This document shows, piece after piece, positions 52,972-61,860 of a stretch of DNA of 64,000 bases (its first letter is position 1; every line of letters begins with the position of its first letter). Made by a program: the position numbers and the translations under genes. This stretch comes from Actinophytocola sp044466355. GTDB lineage: Bacteria; Actinomycetota; Actinomycetes; Mycobacteriales; Pseudonocardiaceae. The stretch lies in assembly GCF_044466355.1 (NCBI RefSeq), contig NZ_JBITMQ010000010.1, forward strand, positions 301,713 through 365,712, written 5' to 3'. The notes under the pieces were generated by a model. The model worked only from the letters and a program-made list of their open reading frames with translations, had not been told where the DNA came from and did no database searches.

Positions 52972-54375
52972 TCAGCCGGTTTCGCTCAGCATGCGCGCGA
53001 GCCGGGTGGTCGAGCGGCCGTCGTGGTAGGGCACCACGACGACCTCGCCGCCCCAGCCGCGCACCAACTCGGTCTCCGGCAGGGTTTCGGGGGTGTAGTC
53101 GCCGCCCTTCACCCACACGTCGGGGCGCAGTTCGGCGAGCACGCGCTCCGGGCTGGTCTCGGCGAACACCACGACGTGGTCGACGCAGCCGAGCGCGCGC
53201 AGTACCTCGGCCCGGTCGGCCTCGCCGTTCAGCGGCCTGCCCGGGCCCTTGAGCGCGCGCACGGAGTCGTCGGAGTTCATGCACACCACCAGGCAGTCGC
53301 CCATGGCGCGGGCGGCGGACAACGTGCGGATGTGCCCGGCGTGCAACAGGTCGAAACAGCCGCCGGTGGCGACGACCGTGCCGCCCCGCGCGCGGATCTG
53401 GTCGGCCAGGTGACACGCGGCGGCGACGTCGTCGTCCGGTGTCCCGTCCGGGAACGACCCGCCGGTGATCTCGGCGGCGCCGCCGTCGGCGACGAACCTG
53501 GCCGCGGCGGCGACGGCCTGCTCGACCGCGGCGGGCACGGTCTCGTGCCGCATCAGCGCGGCGGTCACCGCGACCGCGAACCGGTCACCGGCGCCGCACG
53601 GGTCCGCGACGGCCACGGGCGGGGCCGGGACCAGCCTGGTCCGTTCCTCCCCGCCGCCAACCCCGCCGCCAACCCCGCCGTCGACATCGCCGTCGACCCA
53701 GGCCAGGAGCGCGCCGCGCCCGCCCAGCGTCACGGCCACCGCGCCCGCCCGCCACCGGGCCCGCAGCATCGTCGCGGCGGCCTCGGCTTCTGTTACGCCG
53801 TCACCGGACTGCCCGGACATGCGCCGCGCCTCGTCGAGGTTGGGGGTGGCGAGGGTGACGCCCCGTACCGGCGACGCGCCCTTCGGGTGCGGGTCCCACA
53901 CCACGGGCACGCGGCCCGCGAGTTCGGTGAGCACGTTCCGCAGCACCGCGTCCTCGGTGAGGCCACGGCCGTAGTCGGAGACGAGGACCGCGTCGGCGGA
54001 GCGCAGCGCGGCCAGCATCTCGGCGGTGACCGTGGGGGTGCCCGCGCGGGTGCGGTCGATCCGGGCGAGGGTGTGCCCGGCGGCACGCACCCGGGTCTTC
54101 ACCGGCGTCGGCGTGTTCGCGGGGCCCGCGACCACCGGCACCCGGCCGAGCTGGGTGCGCAGGACCTCGGCCTCGTCGTCGTCCGCGAGCGCGGTGACGA
54201 GCGTGACCGGTTCACCGGCCCGTGCGGCGAGCAGCGCGGCGAGCCCGGCACCGCCGGGACGCGGTCTGCGCGTGTCCTCGTCGACCACCAACGCTGGTGC
54301 GTCCGGGCAGACCCGGCCCACGGAGCCGACCAGGTCGACGTCCAGGAGGCAGTCGCCGACGATCACGAGGCTCAT
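52972..54375 (-). CDS. hldE: Second bifunctional heptose kinase/adenylyltransferase
   Basis: 467 residues from the ATG at 54375 (ATGA overlap). Kinase part: VIVGDCLLDVDLVG, PRPGGAGLAALLAA, PCGAGDRFAVAV with catalytic Asp. Transferase part: VATGGCFDLLHAGHIRTLSAARAMGDCLVV with HxGH. A Gly/Asp-rich insert (DGDVDGGVGGGVGGG) lies between strands of the kinase domain. Two full-length fusions in one operon suggest division of labour, one acting mainly as kinase and the other as transferase, or two nucleotide-heptoses. Confidence 0.9.
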   Translation of the reverse strand: MSLVIVGDCLLDVDLVGSVGRVCPDAPALVVDEDTRRPRPGGAGLAALLAARAGEPVTLVTALADDDEAEVLRTQLGRVPVVAGPANTPTPVKTRVRAAGHTLARIDRTRAGTPTVTAEMLAALRSADAVLVSDYGRGLTEDAVLRNVLTELAGRVPVVWDPHPKGASPVRGVTLATPNLDEARRMSGQSGDGVTEAEAAATMLRARWRAGAVAVTLGGRGALLAWVDGDVDGGVGGGVGGGEERTRLVPAPPVAVADPCGAGDRFAVAVTAALMRHETVPAAVEQAVAAAARFVADGGAAEITGGSFPDGTPDDDVAAACHLADQIRARGGTVVATGGCFDLLHAGHIRTLSAARAMGDCLVVCMNSDDSVRALKGPGRPLNGEADRAEVLRALGCVDHVVVFAETSPERVLAELRPDVWVKGGDYTPETLPETELVRGWGGEVVVVPYHDGRSTTRLARMLSETG

Positions 54376-54974
54376 GACGCCCTCCTCGTCGTGGTCGCGG
54401 GCACGGTGGTCGCGCGCACGGCGGCCTCGAACGCGGCGCACACGAGGTGCACCGACATCAGGTGCGCCTCCTGCACGGTGGCGGTGCAGCCGGGCACGGC
54501 CAGCACGTCGTCGGCGCGTTCGGACAGCGGGTTGGGTGCCGGGCCGGTCATCGCGAGCACGGTCGCGCCCTGGTCACGGCCCGTGTCGGCGGCACGCAGC
54601 AGGTTCTCGCTGCGGCCGCTGGTGGACAGGAGCACGAGCACGTCGCCGGGTCGCGCGTGGGCCTGCACCTGCCTCGCGAACACGTCCGCGTACCCGTAGT
54701 CGTTGCCGATCGCGGTCAGGCTGGAGGTGTCGGCGTGCAGTGCGATCGCGGAGAACGCGGGCCGGTCCTCCTCGAACCGGCCGACCAGCTCCGCGGTCAG
54801 GTGCTGAGCCTCGGCGGCGGAGCCGCCGTTGCCCGCGGCGAGCAGCCGGCAGCCCGCACCCAGCCGCTCCGCGAGCAGCTCGCCCCAGCGCGTGACACGG
54901 GGGGTCTCGGCACGCAGCACCCCGACGACGCGCTCGACCTCGGCGAGGCGGTCGGTGAACCTCGCGAACGTCAT
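54372..54974 (-). CDS. gmhA: Phosphoheptose isomerase (SIS domain)
   Basis: 200 residues, the usual GmhA size. SIS motifs: AAGNGGSAAEAQHLTAELVGRFE (with the His and Glu used in catalysis), VLLSTSGRSENLLRA and VQEAHLMSVHLVCAAFE near the end. It converts sedoheptulose-7-phosphate to D-glycero-D-manno-heptose-7-phosphate, the first step of nucleotide-heptose formation. ATGA overlaps on both sides. Confidence 0.94.
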   Translation of the reverse strand: MTFARFTDRLAEVERVVGVLRAETPRVTRWGELLAERLGAGCRLLAAGNGGSAAEAQHLTAELVGRFEEDRPAFSAIALHADTSSLTAIGNDYGYADVFARQVQAHARPGDVLVLLSTSGRSENLLRAADTGRDQGATVLAMTGPAPNPLSERADDVLAVPGCTATVQEAHLMSVHLVCAAFEAAVRATTVPATTTRRAS

Positions 54975-56197
54975 CGCGCGGCGCTCCCCACGACCGTGAT
55001 CGCGCCGGTCTGCGCGAGCTCGGCGCACCGCTGGTACTCCCGCACGCACTCCTCCGCGATCCGCCGCCACGGGTACCGCGACTCGGCCCGGTCGCGTCCG
55101 GCGCCGCCGAGGAACGACCGCCGGATCGGGTCGGCCAGCATCGTCCGCAGCGCGGTCGCCAGTGCGGCGGGCCTGCGCGGCGGCACCAGCTCTCCGGTCA
55201 CGTGCTCCACGACGGTGTCCGTCAGCCCGCCGACCCGGGTCGCGACCACCGGCACCCCGCACGCCATCGCCTCGAGCGGCACGATGCCGAACGGCTCGTA
55301 CCACGGCACGCACGCCACCACGTCCGCGGAGCGCAGCAGTCCGGGCATGCGGTCCCTCGGCACCTGACCGGTGAACCGGACCCGGTCGGCGACCCGCGTC
55401 TTCTCGGCCAGCGCGCGCAGCCTGCGCACCTCCGGGTCGAAAGCGAGCCGGGCGTGCTCGGGGCCGCCGACGATCACCAGCTCGGTGTCCGGGACGCCGG
55501 GCAGCGCCGCGATCAGGTCGGCGAACCCCTTGCGCGGCACCAACCTGCCGACGCTGACCACGCGGAAGGGCAGCGCCTTGTCCTCGGCCGGGCCCTCCGC
55601 GGTGAACTGTGCGCAGTCCACGCCGCACGGCACGATCGAGACGTTGGTCCTCGGCACGCCCATCCTGGCCAGTTCCGTGACCTCGTCGCCGCAGGTCGCG
55701 ACGATCCCGGCGGCGGTGCGGCCGATCATCCGCTCGATGCCGATCCGCTGGTCGGGGCTGGTGTCCGCCGTGCCCTGGTGGCGGCGCTTCACGGTGCCGA
55801 GCGCGTGGTAGGTGTGCAGCACCGGGATGCCGTGCGCACGCGCGGCGACGACCGCGACCAGTCCGGACATCCAGAAGTGCGAGTGCACGACCTCCGGCCG
55901 GTCGGTCCGCCACGCCCGCTCCACGAAGCGGGTGAACTCACCCATGTGCGGGAGCAGTTCGTCCTTGGGCAGTGGCCGCACGGGCCCGGCGGGCACGTGC
56001 ACCACCCGGTAGCCCTGCGGGGTGATCCGGTCGGCGGACTGGACCGGGTCGTCCCGCCTCGTGTAGACGGTGACGTCGTGCCCCGCGGCGGCGAGCGCGG
56101 CGGACAGTTCGGCGACGTGCAGGTTCTGGCCACCCGCGTCGACCTCGCCGAGCGCGGCGAGTGGGTTCGCGTGTTCGGAGATCATTGCTATGCGCAT
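54971..56197 (-). CDS. GT4 glycosyltransferase
   Basis: 408 residues. MRIAMISEHANPLAALGEVDAGGQNLHVAELSAALAAAGH is the GT4 N-terminus (acceptor site GGQN). VVSVGRLVPRKGFADLI and PWYEPFGIVPLEAMACGVPVVATRVGG form the donor site with the E-x7-E motif. Similar to actinobacterial mannosyl or glucosyl transferases. Cytoplasmic. Follows a GT9 gene by 31 bases and overlaps gmhA. Confidence 0.94.
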   Translation of the reverse strand: MRIAMISEHANPLAALGEVDAGGQNLHVAELSAALAAAGHDVTVYTRRDDPVQSADRITPQGYRVVHVPAGPVRPLPKDELLPHMGEFTRFVERAWRTDRPEVVHSHFWMSGLVAVVAARAHGIPVLHTYHALGTVKRRHQGTADTSPDQRIGIERMIGRTAAGIVATCGDEVTELARMGVPRTNVSIVPCGVDCAQFTAEGPAEDKALPFRVVSVGRLVPRKGFADLIAALPGVPDTELVIVGGPEHARLAFDPEVRRLRALAEKTRVADRVRFTGQVPRDRMPGLLRSADVVACVPWYEPFGIVPLEAMACGVPVVATRVGGLTDTVVEHVTGELVPPRRPAALATALRTMLADPIRRSFLGGAGRDRAESRYPWRRIAEECVREYQRCAELAQTGAITVVGSAAR

Positions 56198-56228
56198 CTG
56201 GCTGTCCCCTCGGGATCGAACGGATGGC

Positions 56229-57269
56229 TCAGCGCGGCACCTGGGGGCTCAAGTGGGCTGACTGTCGTAGTTCGTCGACGGCGTGGACCACGTCCTCGGC
56301 CGTCACGGTGGTCAGGCAGGGGTGGCCGGGTAACGGGCACTCGCGGGCCCTGGTGCCCCGGCAGGCAGCGCTCTGGTCGCCGAGCAGCGCGGTCGGCACC
56401 CGGTAGGGCGCCCAGCGCACGGCGGGCACGACCGGTGCGAACAGGGACACGACCGGCGTGCCGACGGCGGCGGCGAGGTGCGCGGGGCCGGTGTTGCCGA
56501 CGATCACGGCGTCGGCGCCCGCGAGTACGCCGGACAGCTCCGCGAAGCCGGTGGCGCCGCCCAGGTCGACGCCGGTGTCCCCGGCGACCTCGGCGGTGAG
56601 GTCCTTCTCGCCCGGGCTGCCGGTGACCAGCACGCGGTGGCCGCGCGCGGTGAGTGCCTCGACGGCCTCGGCGCAGCGGTGCGCGGGCCAGCGGCGGGCG
56701 GGCACGGTGGCGCCGGGGTGCAGGACGAGGTACGGGCCGGCGCCGGTCACGTGCGACACGTCCGGGGGCGTGCGGACCCGCAACGCGCCGTCGTCGCCGG
56801 CGGGCAGGTGGTGCCCCGCCGCGTGGGCCACGGCGAGCGCGCGTTCTGGTTCGGGGGCGTCGTCGGTGAAGTCCCGGCCCGGGCGCAGGCGGACGTCGAG
56901 CAGCGTGCCCGGGTAGTCGGCGGAGATGGCGGCGATGTGGGGCACCCCGGCCATCCGCAGCACCAGCGCCAGCGGCAGGGCGGACTGGTGTGCCGAGGTC
57001 AGGACCAGCGCCTGGTCGTAGCACTCGGCGCTGAGGCGGTCGACGAGTTCGTGGATCTGCGCGGGCCGGACCGGGTCGGGGTGGGCCGCGATCCACGGGC
57101 ACGACCACACGATGGTGCGGTCCACCCCGGGGAGCAGGGCGGCGGCCTGCTCCCCGGCCGGTCCGCACAGGAGCGTCACCTCGGCCCGCGCGGCCACCGC
57201 GCGGATCGCCGGGCCCGCCAGCAGCACGTCACCGTCGCTGTCCAGCCGTGCCACCAGGACCTTGTTCAC
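56229..57269 (-). CDS. GT9 glycosyltransferase (ADP-heptose transferase-like)
   Basis: 346 residues from the GTG at 57269, overlapping the gmhB stop as GTGA. VLVARLDSDGDVLLAGPAIRAVAARA at the start, VLHPGATVPARRWPAHRCAEAVEALTARGH and VGNTGPAHLAAAVGTPVVSLFAPVVPAVRWAPY are the family blocks. CRGTRARECPLPGHPCL near the C-terminus is the Cys-containing tail seen in relatives. With the gene at 49821 it gives two heptosyltransferase-like enzymes in the operon, so probably two successive transfers. Confidence 0.93.
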   Translation of the reverse strand: MNKVLVARLDSDGDVLLAGPAIRAVAARAEVTLLCGPAGEQAAALLPGVDRTIVWSCPWIAAHPDPVRPAQIHELVDRLSAECYDQALVLTSAHQSALPLALVLRMAGVPHIAAISADYPGTLLDVRLRPGRDFTDDAPEPERALAVAHAAGHHLPAGDDGALRVRTPPDVSHVTGAGPYLVLHPGATVPARRWPAHRCAEAVEALTARGHRVLVTGSPGEKDLTAEVAGDTGVDLGGATGFAELSGVLAGADAVIVGNTGPAHLAAAVGTPVVSLFAPVVPAVRWAPYRVPTALLGDQSAACRGTRARECPLPGHPCLTTVTAEDVVHAVDELRQSAHLSPQVPR

Positions 57270-57832
57270 GCCCGCACCCCCAGCAGCAGGTCGACCGCGA
57301 AGTACGCCGCGGTGACCAGGTCCGGGGCCACGAGCGGGGCGTTGTCGATCTCCGCCCGCCGGGTCACGGGGGTGGGCACGAGGATCGGGATCGCGCCCGC
57401 CGAGGCGCCGGCGTCGACGTCGGCGCCGATGTCGCCGATCAGCACCGTCGAGCGGGGCCGGGCACCCAGTGCCCGGCACGCGTCGTGCACCATGCCCGGC
57501 GCGGGCTTGCGGCAGCCGCACCCGTCGTCCGGGCCGTGCGGGCAGTACCGCATGTCGTCGAAGGGGCCCAGCAGCTCGGCCAGCCTGGCGTTCACCAGCC
57601 GCACCTGGCCCTCCGTGAGCCTGCCCCGGGCCACGCCGGACTGGTTCGTCACGACACCGAGCCGGATTCCCCTGTCCCGCAACAGTTTCACCGCCGCGTG
57701 CGCGCCGGGTCGCGGGCGGACGAGGGCGGGGTTCCCGTTGTAGGGCACGTCCTCGACCAGCGTGCCGTCCCGGTCGAACAGCACCGCCATGACCTCGGCT
57801 GACGGCTTCACGTCGAAGGGCTTGCCGGGCAC
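57266..57832 (-). CDS. gmhB: D-glycero-D-manno-heptose-1,7-bisphosphate 7-phosphatase
   Basis: 188 residues if the GTG at 57832 is used; the ATG at 57790 gives MAVLFDRDGTLV, the usual family start, but its ribosome site is too close. HAD motif I is DRDGT, motif II VVTNQSG, and the zinc loop CPHGPDDGCGCRKPAPGM is diagnostic for GmhB. It removes the 7-phosphate from heptose-1,7-bisphosphate. First gene of the leftward operon, so the operon promoter lies in 57833-57968. Confidence 0.92.
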   Translation of the reverse strand: MPGKPFDVKPSAEVMAVLFDRDGTLVEDVPYNGNPALVRPRPGAHAAVKLLRDRGIRLGVVTNQSGVARGRLTEGQVRLVNARLAELLGPFDDMRYCPHGPDDGCGCRKPAPGMVHDACRALGARPRSTVLIGDIGADVDAGASAGAIPILVPTPVTRRAEIDNAPLVAPDLVTAAYFAVDLLLGVRA

Positions 57833-57968
57833 GGTGCAGGTAAACCAGGCGGTGACAACTACTACTCAGCGTGACTGGCCTGCGTGCGGGAACCGTTGGG
57901 GTGCATGAGGATTGAGCGGAGGACGGGTGGGTAGTCCGGCGGCGAACACGTCTGTCCGGGAGGGCGCT

Positions 57969-58682
57969 GTGAACTGTGAGTCGATTCGGGAACTGGTGTC
58001 CGTCCACGGCCCGTTCGTGTCGGTATACCTCCCGTCCGATGTCGTCGAGTGGAACGTGCTCCGGCACTGCCTGTCCGTGCAGGACGCGGATCCGGCGGTG
58101 CTGGCCGCCCTCGACGACGCCCTGGGTCGCGGGACGGCCGCCGGTCGCGGGCTCATCGCCACCCGCGACGGCGTGCTCGTCGACATGTCGCCCGCGTGGA
58201 CACCGCATGCGGCCGTGGCGCGGGTGTCCGACCTGCCCTATCTGCTCCCGCTGGTGCCCCGGCACGCCGTCCGGGCGCCGGAGGCGTCGCTGGTCGCCGC
58301 CGGGCGGGCCCGCGAGGACGCGGTGAGCGGGTCCGGGGACCGGACCGTGTTCGACCAGTTCATGTTCGAGTCCGCGCGGCCGGAAGGCCCCGTGGTGCAG
58401 GGAGTCGGGCGGTGCGCCGCCGCGCTGCGGGCGGGCAACGCCGACGCGCTCGTGATCGTCGAGGGCGCGTTGCGCGATCGCGCGGTGTGGGTCGGTGGCA
58501 CACACCGTGACCAGGTCGCCGAGGAGGAGGCCGACCTGCGTGCGCTGGGCATGCCCGTCGACCACCAGCGCGCCGACGAGGCCCTGCCCATGGCGGCGCT
58601 GGTCGTCGGCGCCGACGTGCTGGTCGCGCCCGAGGACCTTCCGCTGACCGACGGCGTGGGTGTGCTGTTGCGGCACCCGTGA
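57969..58682 (+). CDS. Vms1/eRF1-like (Rv2629-type) protein
   Basis: 237 residues from the GTG at 57969, preceded by GGGAGGG; an in-frame TTG lies further upstream at 57912. The start SIRELVSVHGPFVSVYLPSD and the later VDMSPAWTPHAAVARVSDLPYLLPLV and ADALVIVEGALRDRAVWVGG resemble the actinobacterial bVLRF1/Rv2629 group related to eRF1 and the ribosome-hibernation factor Balon, but the protein is shorter (relatives about 370). Likely role in ribosome quality control or dormancy. This is a distant match and I hold it loosely. Confidence 0.6.
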   Translation: MNCESIRELVSVHGPFVSVYLPSDVVEWNVLRHCLSVQDADPAVLAALDDALGRGTAAGRGLIATRDGVLVDMSPAWTPHAAVARVSDLPYLLPLVPRHAVRAPEASLVAAGRAREDAVSGSGDRTVFDQFMFESARPEGPVVQGVGRCAAALRAGNADALVIVEGALRDRAVWVGGTHRDQVAEEEADLRALGMPVDHQRADEALPMAALVVGADVLVAPEDLPLTDGVGVLLRHP

Positions 58683-58698
58683 ACGGCCAGTCGGCCCG

Positions 58699-58731
58699 GC
58701 CCGTCGGCCCGGCGTCACCAGGCCGACGGGC
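58699..58731. terminator. Bidirectional terminator hairpin
   Basis: Perfect 11-base arms GCCCGTCGGCC (58699-58709) and GGCCGACGGGC (58721-58731) with an 11-base loop, exactly between the convergent Vms1-like and Clp genes. Confidence 0.7.
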
Positions 58732-58737
58732 TGCTCG

Positions 58738-61242
58738 TCAGGGGCTCAGCGCGGGTTCCGACACGTCGAACCGCAGTTCGTCGTCGGTGACGTCCACCCG
58801 CACCCGTGCGCCCGCGGTGAGGGAGCCGTCGAGCATCATGCGGGACAGGGTGTTGTCCACCTCGCGCTGGATGGTGCGGCGCATGGGGCGGGCACCGAAC
58901 TCCGGCTGGTGACCGCGCCCGCTCAACCACGCCACCGCCGCGGGCGTGACCTCCAGCGCGATGTCCTGCGCGTGCGCGCGCCGCTTCGTCTGCTCCAGCA
59001 TGATCTCCGTGATCTGGCGCAGCTGGTCCTCCTCCAGCCTGCGGAAGACGATGATCTCGTCGATGCGGTTGAGGAACTCCGGGCGGAACGAGTCCCGCAG
59101 CACGCGCATCAGCCGTTCCCGCAGGCTCCGTTCCGTGTCGGTCTCGTCGACCGGCGCGAACCCCAGGGCCCCCTGCGTGCCCGCGGTGATCAGGTCCGAC
59201 CCCAGGTTGCTCGTCATGACCAGGACGGTGTTGGTGAAGTCGACCGTGCGGCCGTGCCCGTCGGTCAGGCGGCCGTCGTCGAGAACCTGCAGCAGGATAT
59301 TGAACACCTCGGGGTGGGCCTTCTCGATCTCGTCCAGCAGGACCACCGAGTACGGCCTGCGCCGCACCGCCTCGGTCAGCTGGCCCGCCTCCTCGTAGCC
59401 GACGTAGCCGGGCGGCGCGCCCACGAGCCTGCTGATGGTGTGCCGCTCGCCGTACTCGCTCATGTCGAGCCTGATCAGGTGGTTCTCGTCGCCGAACAGG
59501 GCTTCCGCCAGCGTGCGGGCCAGTTCGGTCTTGCCGACGCCGGTCGGGCCGAGGAACAGGAAGCTGCCCGACGGGCGGTTCGGTTCGGCCATGCCGGTCC
59601 TGGACCGCCGCACAGCCTCGGCGACCGCCTGGACGGCCTCGTCCTGGCCGATCACCCTGCGGTGCAGGTGCTCGTCGAGGGCCAGCAGGCGTTCCCGCTC
59701 GTGCTCGGTCAGCTGCCGGACCGGGATGCCGGTCAGGCCGGACACCACGTCCGCGATGTCCTCGACGTCCACCTCGGCCACGTCCTGGGGCCTGCCGTCG
59801 TCGCGGATGCGTGCCAGCTCCTCCCGGGCCGACGTCAGCTCGTCGCGCAGCGCGGACGCGCGCTCGTAGTCCTCCGCGCCGACGGCCTCGTCCTTCTCCC
59901 TGGTCAGGCGCTCCAGGCGGTCCTGGAGAGCGCGGGCCCCGGTGGCGCCGCGCCGCTGCCGCAGGCTGACCCTGGCGCCCGCCTGGTCCAGCAGGTCGAT
60001 GGCCTTGTCGGGCAGGAACCGGTCGGTGACGTACCGGTCCGCGAGGGTCGCGGCCGCGTCGAGTGCCGCGTCGGTGAAGCGGACCTGGTGGTGCGCCTCG
60101 TAGCGGTCCCGCAGGCCGCACAGGATGGCGATCGTGTCGGCCACGGTGGGTTCCGGGACGAGGATCGGCTGGAAACGGCGTTCCAGCGCCGGGTCCTTCT
60201 CGATGTTGGTGCGGTACTCGTCGAGGGTGGTCGCGCCGACGATGTTGAGCTCCCCCTTGGCCAGCGCGGGTTTCAGGATGTCGCCCGCGCCCGTCGAGCC
60301 CTCGGCGGCGCCCGCGCCAACCACGGTGTGCAGTTCGTCGACGAACACGACCAGTTCGCTGCTGTGCGCGCGGATCTCGGTGAGCAGCTTGGTCATCCGC
60401 TCCTCGAAGTCGCCCCGGTAGCGCGTCCCGGCCACCATCGCGTTGAGGTCCAGCTGCACCACGCGCCTGCCCACCAGCTGCTCCGGCACGTCGTCGTCGG
60501 CGATCCGCTGCGCGAGGCCCTCGACGATCGCCGTCTTGCCGACACCAGCCTCACCGATCAGGACCGGGTTGTTCTTGCGGCGACGGGACAGGACCTCGAC
60601 CGTCTGTTCGATTTCACGGTCGCGGCCGACAACCGGGTCGAGCTGGCCCGCCTTCGCCAGGTCGGTGAGGTCACGGCCGAACTGGTCGAGGGTTTCCGTC
60701 CCCGACCGCGGCTGCGGCACGGCGCCCTGGCGGCCGCGCTCGGCCAGGGTCTCCGGCGTCACCCGTGCCTCCGCGAGCAGGCGGCCGGCACCGGAGTCGG
60801 GGTTGGCGGTGAGCGCCAGCAGCAGGTGCTCGGGGCCGATGTAGGAGGCACCGAGGCCGCGGGAGATCCGGTGGGCGTCCAGCAGGCTGCGTTTGGCGGC
60901 CGGGGCGAGCCGGACCGGCCCGTCCCTCGGCTCGCCGGCCTGGGAGTCGCGTTCGATCCTGGCCGCCAGGTCGTCCGGGTGGGCGCCCGCGCCCTCGACC
61001 GACGCCCGCAGCGCCGGGTGCTGCAGCGCCGCCCACAGCAGTTGCTCGGTGTCGAGGTCCGTGCGTCCCCACCGGGCCGTCTGGCCCGCGGCCATCGCGA
61101 GCACCTCGCGTGCCTGGTCGCTGAGGAAGCGGATGATGTCGATCGGACGGGACCGACCGCCCGCCGGGCCGCCGAAGAACTGGGCGAGGAAGTCGTCGAA
61201 GGGGCTGCCGCCGAAGCCGCCTGGCCCGTAGAAGCCGGTCAT
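58738..61242 (-). CDS. ClpC-like Hsp100 AAA+ ATPase
   Basis: 834 residues from the ATG at 61242 with GGGAAGG upstream. A Gly/Phe-rich N-terminus (MTGFYGPGGFGG) precedes a Clp N-domain (about 45-175). First AAA+ module with Walker A GEAGVGKTA (230-238); a UVR-type segment (EDYERASALRDEL, near 450); second AAA+ module with GPTGVGKTEL and the sensor-2 region GARPMRRTIQ. The short middle region with a UVR motif marks the ClpC/ClpE branch rather than ClpB. It unfolds proteins, with or without ClpP. Clear HspR boxes were not seen upstream. Confidence 0.95.
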   Translation of the reverse strand: MTGFYGPGGFGGSPFDDFLAQFFGGPAGGRSRPIDIIRFLSDQAREVLAMAAGQTARWGRTDLDTEQLLWAALQHPALRASVEGAGAHPDDLAARIERDSQAGEPRDGPVRLAPAAKRSLLDAHRISRGLGASYIGPEHLLLALTANPDSGAGRLLAEARVTPETLAERGRQGAVPQPRSGTETLDQFGRDLTDLAKAGQLDPVVGRDREIEQTVEVLSRRRKNNPVLIGEAGVGKTAIVEGLAQRIADDDVPEQLVGRRVVQLDLNAMVAGTRYRGDFEERMTKLLTEIRAHSSELVVFVDELHTVVGAGAAEGSTGAGDILKPALAKGELNIVGATTLDEYRTNIEKDPALERRFQPILVPEPTVADTIAILCGLRDRYEAHHQVRFTDAALDAAATLADRYVTDRFLPDKAIDLLDQAGARVSLRQRRGATGARALQDRLERLTREKDEAVGAEDYERASALRDELTSAREELARIRDDGRPQDVAEVDVEDIADVVSGLTGIPVRQLTEHERERLLALDEHLHRRVIGQDEAVQAVAEAVRRSRTGMAEPNRPSGSFLFLGPTGVGKTELARTLAEALFGDENHLIRLDMSEYGERHTISRLVGAPPGYVGYEEAGQLTEAVRRRPYSVVLLDEIEKAHPEVFNILLQVLDDGRLTDGHGRTVDFTNTVLVMTSNLGSDLITAGTQGALGFAPVDETDTERSLRERLMRVLRDSFRPEFLNRIDEIIVFRRLEEDQLRQITEIMLEQTKRRAHAQDIALEVTPAAVAWLSGRGHQPEFGARPMRRTIQREVDNTLSRMMLDGSLTAGARVRVDVTDDELRFDVSEPALSP

Positions 61243-61551
61243 GGTCACCTTCCCTGTCGGCGATCGAAACTCCGTCCGAAGGACTTTCCACACTGGCCGG
61301 TCACAAACACGCGCGCAGGCGGTGCCGGTTGTCATCCGATCGCGCGAAACTCGCCACACACAGTGAATTTCCCTGGAATTCCGCACTGGTACGACTGGAG
61401 AACCGGCCACGGCCAGCGCGTTCCCGGCCACCACCGCCCCACGAGCCCGATTCCAGCATTTCGCCCCGCGATCAGCGTGGTTAGTTTCGCCGTGTCGCCT
61501 CGGCTCATCACCGGCGGCCGGTGGTCGCGCTCACTTCCCAGGAGGGGCAAC
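61243..61551. other. Divergent intergenic region between Clp and P450-like ORF
   Basis: 309 bases holding the promoters of the leftward Clp gene and the rightward small ORF. It is lower in GC than its surroundings around 61355-61385. I see no HAIR-type HspR site, no RNA gene and no strong hairpin. A good ribosome site (GGAGGGG) is at the right end. Confidence 0.4.
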
Positions 61552-61857
61552 ATGATCGGGTTCAGCGCCACCCCCAGCACGCAGATCGACGAACTGCGGG
61601 CGCAGGGCCCGGCGGTCGCCGTCGAGTTCCCGGAGGGTTTCCGCGCCTGGGTCGTCACCCGCGGCGAGGTGGTGAAGCACCTGCTGCTGCACCCGGGCGT
61701 GTCGCGCAACCCCAAGAAGAACGTGCCCGGCTACGAGCCCGGCGAGGTGAAGTGGCTGTCGCCGTGGGTGGACGTCGAGTCGATGTCCACGGCGGTCGCC
61801 AACGACGTGGCCGCGCTGCCCGTGCTGCTGCGCCACCGCGCCGCGAAGGCCGCCTGA
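61552..61857 (+). CDS. Truncated cytochrome-P450-like protein
   Basis: 101 residues from the ATG at 61552 with GGAGGGG. The first 80 residues look like the N-terminus of an actinomycete P450: GPAVAVEFPEGFRAWVVTRGEVVKHLLLHPGVSRNPKK and then WLSPWVDVESMSTA, where a normal P450 continues into the C helix. Here only some 20 further residues follow (VANDVAALPVLL...). The I helix, ExxR and heme Cys are absent, so no P450 activity is possible. It is either a deletion remnant or a repurposed small protein. It is still open and has a strong ribosome site. The next gene starts three bases later. Confidence 0.6.
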   Translation: MIGFSATPSTQIDELRAQGPAVAVEFPEGFRAWVVTRGEVVKHLLLHPGVSRNPKKNVPGYEPGEVKWLSPWVDVESMSTAVANDVAALPVLLRHRAAKAA

Positions 61858-61860
61858 CCA

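Noticed and set aside
58660..61857. A 1065-codon + strand frame running through to the P450-like ORF
   Set aside because: Nearly all of it is the shadow of the Clp gene on the other strand. Only the last 102 codons, after a strong ribosome site at 61541-61547, look real.
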